A DNA stretch of 46,023 bases from a virus. Positions 7,137-18,100 of this stretch are shown here, piece by piece. The DNA is taken from the IMG/VR virus record IMGVR_UViG_3300032309_001302, positions 1 through 46,023 of that record; one strand, given 5' to 3'. Made by a program: the position numbers and the translations under genes. The first letter of the stretch is position 1. Every line of letters starts with the position of its first letter. Below the pieces are notes generated by a model. The model searched no databases. It saw only the letters and a list, made by a program, of their open reading frames with translations, and had not been told where the DNA came from.

Positions 7137-10100
7137 TAAACCACCTCACTTAAAAATACTGTCATGTCTGGACCATCTGAATTTCTTGTAAACTCAATGT
7201 TGTACACAACAAATCTGTTTAATGGATTTGATACCATATTTATTTCATTTTCTTTATAGTCTAAACTAACTATATCTCCAAGTTGAATTGTTGGTATTGA
7301 AAATATCTTAACTCCAACAGACTTTCTTGGCTTTGTAGTTTTTTCAATCATCCACTTCATTAAATTTGATGCCTCATCTTGTGATTGAATATATGGAGTT
7401 TCTAAAGAAAAATCTTTTTTGCCATATGTCATTCTGCTAAGTTTAATATCTTGATAGTCCTGTTTAAATTTAAAAGGATTTGAAATTAACTTATCTGCTA
7501 CAAACTGTGGATTTGATTCAGTACTATTCTTTTTAAAATACTCATCAACTGTTAGATTGTTGTTAGACTGCTGAGTAAAGGTAACTCCTTGAATTCTTAA
7601 ATAGTTTCCGCTTGTCTCATCTAAACTAAGAGCCGTATCTGTCGCATTAAAAATCAAGAACTCTGCACCATAAGATCCTGCTCTAAATCCAGAAACAACA
7701 TAGCCTTTCATATTATTAAAGGTTGGAGAAATTTTTGCAGTTAATGCTGGGTAAGCCTTATCATATTTAAAATTAAACGATGCTGCTTCTCTCATTATGC
7801 TTCCAAACTCTTCAAAATATATTTTATATTTTGGAGGTTCTGAAGAACCAATACCAGAAAGGTATGTGTTTTGAACTAATCCACTTATAGCATATTTCCT
7901 AAATGATTCATTTGCATCTATTTCATTATCTCCAAAAACAGAGTTAACTGGAGCGTCTAAAGAGAATGAAGTATTTTGAGAATAGTTATTTGATAAAGCA
8001 TAAACATTTTCAAACATTGCTTTTGTTGAACCTCTAGTAAATAGTGCAAGGCTAGAGTATACTGGAAGAGGATCTGTATCATCAACTGTCTTTATCATTT
8101 TGCCATTAATGTATAAATAAAATCTTCTTGTATTTCCTATGTCTTCATATTCTACTGCTAAGTCATATACCGTTGGATTTTCCTCTGCAAACATTCTTGA
8201 TTGTCCAGTAAATCTTCCATCGTCTACTGTTATTTTTGCAATACTATCATACAAAACAATTGGAATTGCTTTTCCATTGTCTGACTTTATCTTATAAAAG
8301 AACACATTGCTAATACTTTGTCTATCTTCTTCTGACAAACTATCTATTCCAAGTGCCCCGATTTCAAAGTAATATCCAACATTTGTTGCGGTGTTTAGCA
8401 TTACTGCTATACCAGCAGACCCACCTGTAACATTAATATTTTTGTCTGGTGTTGATCCATTTACAACATAAAAATTAAATGCTCCGTTAGCAGTTTGTCC
8501 TGAGTCTTTGCTGCTTTCTATTTTACCAACGATTCTAACCCTTGTTCCAAAATGCTTATACTTGGTATCTGACAGAGATTTATGAACATAAGATATAAAG
8601 TTTCTTGGTTTTTCTTTTGTTGTAAAATTAGGTCCAGTTAAAGAAAGTGCCGAAGACTGAACAGATCCTGGTCTTGGTTGTGTAGCAGTTGTTATCTCGC
8701 CAGCCATCACCGTAGACATAAAGTTTTTAATAAGTCCAGTTCTAGAAGATGTTCTTGCTAAAGCATCAGACGATATATTTTCATCTGTTGTTTTACCTGC
8801 TGAACTAACTGTTGTTGTTGGCAGAGGAGTCTTTTTTTCAAACATATACTCTCCAGACATGTAACAGCCTTTAACATTATCATCAGACTTCCAGTAATCA
8901 GATACTCCAGCAGAGTGTGCTACAACTGTAGTTCCAAACTGTCCACGACCATGCTTTTGAACTTCACCATTTTGTAATTTAATTACACCAGACTGTTCAA
9001 AATATTTTGGTTCAGAATAAATTCTTACAAGACCAGTGGGGTATATCTTTCCGTTGAATGGTAGTTTAGAAAAATAGTTTTGATAATCCTCAGTAGAAGT
9101 TATCCATACATTTCCAAAACCAGTAACATTATACTGAACTGCATCGTATCTTATAATTTCACCTTGAGAATAAAAATAACCATTATATCTGGTAATCCAA
9201 TATGCTGCTTCGCCAAGACTAAATGTATTATTGATGACAATGTTATTTTTTACAGTTGGGACATCTGCTGAAAGATTAGAGTTTAAAGGTATTGCACTGA
9301 GGACATATGCAGATTGGGTATTAACTTCATTATTAATTGATTTTGTATTTTCTGTTCCAGAAACTTCCCACAGCAGCGCAGGCTTGTACGTATAAATTCT
9401 TTCATCATCTAAAAGGCTGGCCTGTCTTATAGAGCCAACAGATCTTTGTATGTGTCTTGTAGTGTAGTTAATTACTCCATCATTATATACATTGTTTGGT
9501 TGTGTAGAAACAGAAATAATATTTGCAATCTTAGAATTATCGAGAGTCTTATTTTTAATTTCTCTATTTTCAAACAAATCATTTGTTCCTTTTAGGGCAA
9601 AAGTTGTTGGCCTTTGTTCTTTAGTTGGCATAATATAGTCTTTGCTCATCATAACAAAGTTATTGTATTCGTCAAAGAACATTGCAGTCTGTGTTGATAT
9701 TGCTAGGTCTTGAAGAATCTGTGCAACACTTTTATCTGGACCAACGAAGAAGTAGGGGATTATTATCTCTTTTTCATTTTCAACTCTTTTAAAGGTGTAA
9801 TTAGAAAACCCAATATAATCTAGCAAAAGAGAAACTGCTGAACTAACAGAAACCTCTGTCATTAATATTTGAGGTGCAGCAATTGATTCTAGGTACCAGT
9901 ACATGTCTCTTAAAGAAAGAGAGACTGTTTTTCCCATAAGATCTTGTTTTGGAAATGCATCTGAGTATAATGTTTTAATTGGTACATAATAATCCCAGCC
10001 ATCAACATCAACAATAACTTCGTAAAACTTTAACTGAACATGTCTATTGATATATTTTGATATAATGCTTAATGAGTTGTTTTCATTAAACGCTTGATCA

Positions 10101-11533
10101 TAATCAAAGATATTTATATTTCCATTAGAAGCAATTAATTGTCCAACTGGCAAACCGCTTATACCAAGGTCCGAAGCACTTTTATTAATTGAATAATCTA
10201 AAGTTTTGTCAGAAATATTAAGAGCAAGTCTGGGAGATATTTCTATAAGATCAAATGTTGAATCTTTTGTATTCATTGTGTCTACAACAATTCTAACTCC
10301 AGAGATGTACTCAAACTCTCTATACTGAGACTTGCCATCTAAAGATCTTGTAAATACGCTTGGAGAGGTTGCATCTGTAACAAAGTTAGTTAATCTATTT
10401 ACTGTTTCTTCTTGAACATACCATCCGTATTTTGGTGTTATTATTATATATTCTACTCCATTCCAAATATAGAATTTACCTAAAGCATTTTCATTTTCTT
10501 TTATAAGATAAGCATAACCAACAACAGAGTCTTCAGGAAGCAAAGAAATGCTTGTATATGTTTCTGCAAACACAAAGTTTGAGGTCCACTCATCAGGAAC
10601 TATCAGGCCATATGCAATTTCAACATATCCATCGCTTTTAATAATTGGTGTTCCATCTAACCTTGTTTTTGCTGGATCAAAAGATATAATATTTTCCCAA
10701 TTACCATCTTTTAAAAATTGAATTTTCCATTTACTAGGAACCTTTTTATTTAAATCTCCAAAGAATGGGTCTGCAAATGATCCAGTTGGAGAAGAAAATG
10801 GTCCTAAATTTTCTGTACCAATGTGCGTTTGCATCTTAACTACAACTCTATTAGTTGGTATTTTTTCTTTATATACTACAAAAGGACATGCATCTTCTAT
10901 AGAATTTTGAGAACCCCTAACCTTAGATGCAATTCCATATTCTGAAATTGTATCGGCTATTCCTAATTTTTCTTTCCCATCTATATCTGTAAATGTTTGG
11001 CTAGACCCATAGCCAGTGGTGTTGTTGTTGTAAACATACTTGTAGGTTGTTTCTGTTCTATAAGATGTCCAGTATTTAAACTTGTCATTTTTATCTGGCA
11101 TATAATATCTTGGTCTATCTGCCATATAAAGATTTGGGTGATGAAGTTTGGTCCCATTATCTTTAAAAAATACAGCCTTATTGATTCCAGATCTTGGTCT
11201 AAACTGATTAAAACATTCCTCTAAAGAATAAAGAGTCTTTAGTTTTTCTTTCTTTGTTAAAAATGTTGTTGGTATATCATTATTATCAAACGTTCCATCT
11301 ACAAGAACATCTGCATCAGTTGCTCCTGTATAAAAATTTCCACTATCATTAATGTCAAAACTTGTAGGAAGTGAAGAATATACTGAGTCAACCTGTGTTG
11401 GTCTATATCTATAATTTCCAATATGCTTTATATTGGTTGGTATATTCATATTCCATTCTGCTGTAATTATTGACTTGTTTCGTACCGTTGAAGAAGTCTC
11501 TAAAAATGTTTGCAGGTCTTTATCTTCAAACAT
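7136..11533 (-). CDS. Large minor tail protein (tail-tip hub with LamG-like domain)
   Basis: A 1465-residue structural protein. The ATG at 11533 is chosen because it overlaps the upstream stop by one base (TAATG) and has GGAAG seven bases upstream; an ATG 11 codons earlier lacks support. A middle section (LKFYEVIVDVDGWDYYVPIK ... YYLES-type helices ... FFDEYNNFVMMSKDY) resembles the hub/Tal-like portion of actinophage minor tail proteins. Further on, RFYLYINGKMIKTVDDTD with VYDLAVEYEDIGN looks like a concanavalin/LamG fold used to bind sugars. The C-terminus (IPTIQLGDIVSLDYK) is typical of tail-tip hubs. It probably forms the tail tip and contacts the host. Confidence 0.82.
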   Translation of the reverse strand: MFEDKDLQTFLETSSTVRNKSIITAEWNMNIPTNIKHIGNYRYRPTQVDSVYSSLPTSFDINDSGNFYTGATDADVLVDGTFDNNDIPTTFLTKKEKLKTLYSLEECFNQFRPRSGINKAVFFKDNGTKLHHPNLYMADRPRYYMPDKNDKFKYWTSYRTETTYKYVYNNNTTGYGSSQTFTDIDGKEKLGIADTISEYGIASKVRGSQNSIEDACPFVVYKEKIPTNRVVVKMQTHIGTENLGPFSSPTGSFADPFFGDLNKKVPSKWKIQFLKDGNWENIISFDPAKTRLDGTPIIKSDGYVEIAYGLIVPDEWTSNFVFAETYTSISLLPEDSVVGYAYLIKENENALGKFYIWNGVEYIIITPKYGWYVQEETVNRLTNFVTDATSPSVFTRSLDGKSQYREFEYISGVRIVVDTMNTKDSTFDLIEISPRLALNISDKTLDYSINKSASDLGISGLPVGQLIASNGNINIFDYDQAFNENNSLSIISKYINRHVQLKFYEVIVDVDGWDYYVPIKTLYSDAFPKQDLMGKTVSLSLRDMYWYLESIAAPQILMTEVSVSSAVSLLLDYIGFSNYTFKRVENEKEIIIPYFFVGPDKSVAQILQDLAISTQTAMFFDEYNNFVMMSKDYIMPTKEQRPTTFALKGTNDLFENREIKNKTLDNSKIANIISVSTQPNNVYNDGVINYTTRHIQRSVGSIRQASLLDDERIYTYKPALLWEVSGTENTKSINNEVNTQSAYVLSAIPLNSNLSADVPTVKNNIVINNTFSLGEAAYWITRYNGYFYSQGEIIRYDAVQYNVTGFGNVWITSTEDYQNYFSKLPFNGKIYPTGLVRIYSEPKYFEQSGVIKLQNGEVQKHGRGQFGTTVVAHSAGVSDYWKSDDNVKGCYMSGEYMFEKKTPLPTTTVSSAGKTTDENISSDALARTSSRTGLIKNFMSTVMAGEITTATQPRPGSVQSSALSLTGPNFTTKEKPRNFISYVHKSLSDTKYKHFGTRVRIVGKIESSKDSGQTANGAFNFYVVNGSTPDKNINVTGGSAGIAVMLNTATNVGYYFEIGALGIDSLSEEDRQSISNVFFYKIKSDNGKAIPIVLYDSIAKITVDDGRFTGQSRMFAEENPTVYDLAVEYEDIGNTRRFYLYINGKMIKTVDDTDPLPVYSSLALFTRGSTKAMFENVYALSNNYSQNTSFSLDAPVNSVFGDNEIDANESFRKYAISGLVQNTYLSGIGSSEPPKYKIYFEEFGSIMREAASFNFKYDKAYPALTAKISPTFNNMKGYVVSGFRAGSYGAEFLIFNATDTALSLDETSGNYLRIQGVTFTQQSNNNLTVDEYFKKNSTESNPQFVADKLISNPFKFKQDYQDIKLSRMTYGKKDFSLETPYIQSQDEASNLMKWMIEKTTKPRKSVGVKIFSIPTIQLGDIVSLDYKENEINMVSNPLNRFVVYNIEFTRNSDGPDMTVFLSEVV

Positions 11534-12171
11534 TATACTTCTTCCAGGGTTACTGAGACATTCCAAAAATCAAAATTAGTTCCTCGTTTTTCAACAGAGT
11601 ATGAAAAATCAGTAATAAACATTTCTATTAATTGATTATATTGCCCAAGATGTTCGTATGGGTCTGGAGTTCCTTTAAAAATACCTTTTCTATCGTATGC
11701 AAGAAATACCCAAAAAGAACCTTTGTGCGAATCATACCACTCAAGCATGTCTGCTCCGCCTGCTCCGCCATCAGAGGTGTAAGACTTGTATGGAGAAACC
11801 CCATTAACAGTATCAAATGTCGGAATGTTTGCATGTGATCTGGATGGAATTAGGTTCCAACTTGTAGTTAACGTAAGTTTGTCTGCAATATGATATGATC
11901 TCATACGGCCATTAATCATTCTTTCTCGCTTTTCAATTCTTTCTTCTGAAAATTCAAGTGGCTGCCTGTTGTCATCAGTAGTTAAAATAAATTGATCCAA
12001 CAGTGTTTGGTCTTCAACGCTTTCTGGATCTACTCCAATTTCATATCCATTAGGAACATATAGACCATTTTTAAGGGTTCCAGAGTTCTCAGACCAAAGC
12101 ATTCCGCTAGGTCTATTATATTTCCTACGACCCTGAATGTAGGTTACCCTAGGATCTATCTCATCTACCAT
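11533..12171 (-). CDS. Minor tail protein, distal-tail-like
   Basis: A 212-residue protein directly after the tape measure gene, whose end it overlaps by 11 bases. In siphoviruses this is the place of the distal tail protein that links tube and tip. Visible pieces include MLEWYDSHKGSFWVFLAYD and the C-terminal IEMFITDFSYSVEKRGTNFDFWNVSVTLEEV region. Its 'F.Y.v..RG..fdfw.vsv.leE' pattern recurs in actinophage minor tail proteins and in Dit-like N-terminal domains. Assignment is from position plus this C-terminal pattern. Confidence 0.75.
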   Translation of the reverse strand: MVDEIDPRVTYIQGRRKYNRPSGMLWSENSGTLKNGLYVPNGYEIGVDPESVEDQTLLDQFILTTDDNRQPLEFSEERIEKRERMINGRMRSYHIADKLTLTTSWNLIPSRSHANIPTFDTVNGVSPYKSYTSDGGAGGADMLEWYDSHKGSFWVFLAYDRKGIFKGTPDPYEHLGQYNQLIEMFITDFSYSVEKRGTNFDFWNVSVTLEEV

Positions 12172-15100
12172 TTAAAGACACCCCTCTAATTCTTCTATCA
12201 TCAACCCTCTTAATAGTTGACATTACTGCCTGTGCAATATCATTTGGATTTGCATCTGTCTTTGCATTAACTGTTAATGTATATGTATTATTATACACTG
12301 TTCCGCTAATAGAATCACCGTTATTAATTTTTCTCATTGTGTCTACACCATATGAATCTACAGCATACTTACTCATAATAAATTCTCCTGGAGTTAGCAT
12401 TGCTGGGACTGTGTCTGTTCCTCTTGCAAAACTTCCCATAGTAAATTTAAGGGCTCCTGACCCACCCATTCCAGCAAAGCCACCACGTTCAAAATATTTA
12501 GGAATTAATCCACCCATTGACTTTTTAATTGGCCAGTTACCAAATGCATTTGCTGCTGCTGCATTACCACCAAATTTCTTTAGGTTTGCTTCATCTTGTG
12601 CTTTCTTGGCTGCTGCTGCTCTGGCTGCTGCTTCTTTTACAGCCTTTTCTTGTGCAAGCATTCCTGGCGTTGGCTTCATTGCATTTTGAATTGCTGCTGC
12701 ATTTTGTTGCTTATATAAACTATCCAAATGCTGTCCTGGAGTGCTTCCAGCGTTCTTTGTTACATCTCTAACATTCATGTTTTGCTCAAATAGCATTAAA
12801 TTCTTTTTAGCATCTGCAGCAATTCTATCTAATTCTTGTCTATGCAAAGCAGAACTGTTCCACATTGGGTCAAGTTTACGAAGTTCATCTAGTGTTGGCT
12901 TATTTGGTACAACTTCTGCTGGAGGAACAACAACCTTCTTTTTTGCAACAGTTTCTGCTTCTATTCTGTAACATTTTCCTTCAGCATTCATTCTCATTCC
13001 TGTTGGGCATGGATCAGGATTTGGCTCTCCAGATGACGAAGCACCTGGGCAGTTACCTGGGAATCCACTAGTTGGAACTTGACGACCTAGAGAAGGACAG
13101 AAGGTTAGCGCTACTGGGTCTGGTCCTGGATCGTCAACTACATCTGGTACACAGTTTCCTGTTCCATCATCATGGAATCCTGGCTCACAACCTCCAGGTG
13201 TTTCTGATGGAGCAACTGGCTTTATTACCTTTTGATTTTTATAGGCTTCTATAAGTGGATCAACAATTGCTTCTGCATCTGCAATTGCTTGCTTTGCTAA
13301 ATCATTGTTAACTCTTGCTTCATCAATTCGTTGTTGATATGTTTCCCATTTTCTTCTAATCTTGTCAAGTTCTTTCATTTGCTCTCTAAGAAGAACATTT
13401 TCTTGTCTTATTTTCTCTTGGGCTGGCTCAATATCTTTTTCTTCTAAATTAAATATATAGTCTTCTAGATCTTTAATTTCTTGTTCAAGTTTTTTCCTAG
13501 TTTTGCCACCTTCTGTAACTTTTGAAAGTTCATTTTCTCTAGACTTTTCTAATACTTCTCTTTCTTTTGTTACTGCATCTGCTGCTGCCTGAGCCCTCAT
13601 ATCTTGAGCAGCCTTTGCTGCTGCTGCGATATCTCCAGATGTTAATGCTTCGGCAAGAGTTAGTTGTCCCTTTTGCTGTGCAGATATTGCAGCATTTGCT
13701 TTTTCAACTGCATCTAATGCCTTGATTCTTTCGTCATACTTATCATTAATTTTTTGTTCTTGTTTTTCAATTGACCTTAATGCTGCCTCTTTATCATCTA
13801 TGCTGTATTGAGCCTCATCAATTTTATCTTGTGCTGCATCAATTTGATTCTGTAGACCTTCTGTATCTGCATCAAACTTTAAAGTTAATTTCTTTTCTTG
13901 AACGTCAACCTGTTCCATTGCTGTAGCAAAACCTTGATCAAAAATCTTTTGCATTCCTTCAATTGTTGTTGCATCAATTTGTAATTGAATTTTTTCTTTC
14001 TCTAATGTTTTTTTAAGGACTCTTAAGAATTGCTCATATCCAGCATCTCCTGGCTTAAATGATGAAAGACCAACTAGTGCTTTTTTAAGTGCATCAGTTT
14101 TTATTATTGCAGAAATCTGCTCTTGTGTAAATTGTCCCATGACTTCTGTTAATTTTCTTAATACCTCAACTTCAAAATCTAGGGCTGACTCTTCAGCCGT
14201 TAATCCCTCAATGGCTGCATAGTTTCTTTTTTCTGCAGTTGCTATTTTCCAAGCAGAAGCAATATCTAATATTTGTTTGTCATCTAGATTTTTATTTGCA
14301 ATGGCTGCTGCAAAGGTTGCATCTGCTACTGCTTCAAGTGCAACAGATCCATCAATACCTGCAGCCCTAAGTCTTTTTAATGCCTGAACTTGGTTTCCCA
14401 TTTGCACTGACATTTTTTGCTGGTCGCTTACAAACTCTCCAAGTTTAACTGATTGCAGCGCATCTTGAATGCTCTGAGCAGAATCTTTTAGTTTTGATAT
14501 ATTTCCATCAGCATCAAACTCAAACAGTTTGCCCTTTTCTCTTGCATACTCTTCTGGAGTCATTCCAGTTATAAGATCAATTAGATCTTCTCCTGCTCCT
14601 ATTTTTCTTAGGTCATTTTCAATACCGCTAAATATTCCAATTGTTTTCTTGCCACCAAACAGTTTCTTTAGTGCAGCAGAGGATGCAACCCATCCCTGTG
14701 TAAGACTTATTTGATTCTTTCTTACATCTCTTAATCTTTTTACTAGATCGTCTAGTGGAGATGAATCTATCTTGGCTTTTTCTGTACCAGTTGTAGCAGC
14801 AGGAATTGTCTTTTTATCATCAATAACTTTGCCCTGTCTTCCAACAAGATCAGCCTTTGCAATAGCCATGTACTTCTTCTTTTGTGCAGCAGCACCTCTA
14901 CCTCTAAGTTGTGGAATTCCTTTTGCTGCAAGGTAGGCAGATAATACATTTTTATCTCCAGCAGCAACAAAATCTATGACAACTGATTTATTAATTGTGC
15001 TAGATGTTCCAACAAGTGTTTTCCAAAGTTCATCGGCTTCTTTTGCAGTCATGTTTCCAGTTACACCAAGATCAAAGAATGCTTTTTTAGATAGTTCGCT

Positions 15101-18100
15101 GTTCTTTGTTGCTTTTAGTTTTTCAGTTATTTCAGAAACTTCTTTAATCTTTGACTCACCATTAACATTAAGATTTATAGTAATTCCATATTTTTGTTGC
15201 ATGTTTGCAATAGTTGCAATAGCATTCATATTTTTATCAAAATTCTTTGGATCTTTATTTATTATATCCATAAGGATTGGAATGTTCATGTCAGAAACTC
15301 CAGCCTTCATTAAAAGTTGTAGAAGTAGGTTTGCATCTTCAGCACCCTGAGTTTCAACTAATAATTTAAACTTGCTTTTAATTTCTTCATTCTTTGCTAA
15401 CTTTGTAACGGTAATTGGGTCAAGTGAGCCACTAGCAAACTCAATTTGAAGCATTGCCTTAAAGTCTGCATCTGCAATATCATTTAATGATTTTTTGGCT
15501 TCATTTGCAAACACTTTCATTGGTCCTTCTTTGTAAAGTGCATCTACTGCTGCATTAATTCCATTTGTAAATACGTCTGGGCCAAAAGTATTTCTTTGTG
15601 CAATAAGTAGGTTTAGTGCTTCCGCATTTTTTGCATTAAGAGTTTCTAGGGCTGCTGCTCTTTGCTTTTCAATATCCTGAATTTCTTTATCGGTTTTTGC
15701 CATAGAAACCTTGATGTCATACTGCTTGTTAAGTGAGTCGACAAGTCCATTATTCATGGTTACTTGCTCTAGTCCAAGTTGTATTGCTGCCGATCCAAGT
15801 TTTTCATTTACCTGTGTTCTTTGATTCTGATCAGATACTCCAGCACGTACAGAATTTGCTCCTGCTGCTGCCATACCGACTCCTGCCACTGCGCCAACGC
15901 CAGTCCACCCTGCCAATGCTGCGGTTAGCCCTCCTGCTGCTGCAAGAATTCCTCCACCTATTACCTGGCCAACATTTGTAAACGTTGTCTTGCTTACTGA
16001 TGCCTCAAGCGCAGTCTTAAAGAAGTCTGACTGTCTTTTCATTGATTCTTCCTGAATTGCAAGGGTAATCTTCAGTGGGTCTTTTGCAAGATTTTCTCCA
16101 TTTGGACCAAGAAGTGTTGTTAACTTTCCACTAACAATTGCAGGAATCTCATAACTCTTTAGTTCTTCTCCAAGTGCTGAAGATATGCTTCGTGCTTGAT
16201 CTGTTGTGATGATTCCCTGCATAATCGCATAGGCAAGACTGTTAGAAATGTTTGTACCAATTTGCTGAATTCCTTGACCAGATTCCGATTGCTTTTTAAT
16301 ATCTCCTAAAAGTGTTTTGCCAAATTCACTGCCCAAAACATTTTGTCCAAACTTTCTTTGTACTCCACTTGCACCAGTTAAAGTGTTTTGTCTCTTTCTG
16401 TCTGCTGCCTCTGTTGCACTAACTTTTCCAGTTATCTCTGAAAGGTTCTGAAGTTTCTCGGATGTCATGGTCATTGACTGTGCAAGATCTATTCCTGCTT
16501 GTCTTGCCTTCTTTATGCTTTGATTAAAGTAGTAAATTGCTCCAGCAATTGCTCCCAGTGCAACAACTGCAATACCTATACCACTTGTTAGCAAAGGCAT
16601 AATCATTGAAAGAGCCATCATTGGCATCATTAGTTTTTGTGCAGCATCACCAACTGCACCAGGGATCATTGAAGCACCCATCATAACTCCAGAAGCAGCC
16701 ATCATCTTTCCACCAGCACCCATGCCAGTCCCAGACTCTTTTCTTTCTGCTCTTCTATCTTTTAACTTTTGAGAGTATGAAGATACTCTTGAAGAAAGTG
16801 TTTGTTTCTTAGCAGAGTTTGCTTGACCTGCAGTAATAACTGATGCTGGGTATGCTGACTTTTGAGCAAGAGCACTTCTCTTTTCCTGTGCTTGTAGTTG
16901 ACGTCTTAAAGATTTCTGAGAAGCATCGACTGGTCCAGTTCCATATAGTGCTGTTCTTGATGCTGCTGCCATTGATTGTGTACCCTGGACTGTTGCAGCA
17001 CCAAGTTGTTGTCCTGTTGCTCTTGCATCATCAACATACTCTTGAGCGCCCAACACAAGTCCAGCACCAGCGTCTCTACCAACCTTACGCATCTTACGTG
17101 ATGGAGACTTAGTCTGTAATGCTAAGGCTGCTGCATTTGGAAGTTCATCTGCAATTGCCTGGATAGCCTTTTGATTTCTTATTGTTAAATCTCTAAGTTT
17201 TTGAGGCTGTCTTGCAAGAACCTTTTCTCTTGCTAGTGCGCCTTGACCAACAGCATCTGCATACATAACAAAATTTCTACTTGTTTGTTTTTCAATAGAA
17301 GCATTTGTTTTTGCGTCAACTGCAATTTGTCTAAGAGCCCTTCCCTGAACAGACAACTGCTCTTCTGTTAATGCAACACCTTTATTTATGTTTGACATAA
17401 TAGATGTAATCTGTGTTTCTGTTGCGCCAGTCTTTACCAAATATTCTTGATATATTTTTCTATATTTTTCAGACTTTTTTAGACTTTCAAGAATTGAATT
17501 ATTTTCTGCACCAGTTTGTGGTGTCCAGACATTGCTACTCCATGCTGGATTTTTCATTCCAGTTTTTATGCCAGTCTTTACACCCTTCTGCTCTTTTGAA
17601 ACAGCAACAGTATGTGATCTATCAATTTGTGTAGCAGACTTAATTTGTGCTGGTGTTGCACCATATTTTTCCATTGTTTGTCTGATTGCTTTTGCTGATG
17701 CTCTTGCTGGGGCCATCTCTGCTGCTGCTGCAGCCTTACCACGCTCTCTTCTTAATTGTTCTGCTGGACTTCCAAGTGACTTAGGAGCAGAGTATGCACC
17801 ACCACCACCTACTCTTTTTTCAGAGTTAGAAGCAAACGATGGCCCTAGAGACGCTACAGTCTTCCCTTGTGCCTGTGCAAGTTTTCTAACTTCATTTCTA
17901 AATTTTTTGACTGTAAGTTCAGTTTCTGATGCTAAGTTTTTAAGTGCTTGTCCAATTAAGTCATCAACCTGTCCAAGACTTGCATCAATTTTTCCTTGTA
18001 TTGCTCTTATTGTTCCTTGGCTTCCACCAGATAATCCAAAAGATTGTGATCCAACATTTACACTCTTACTTTGTCCAATAACTCCTGCTTTTTTATATCC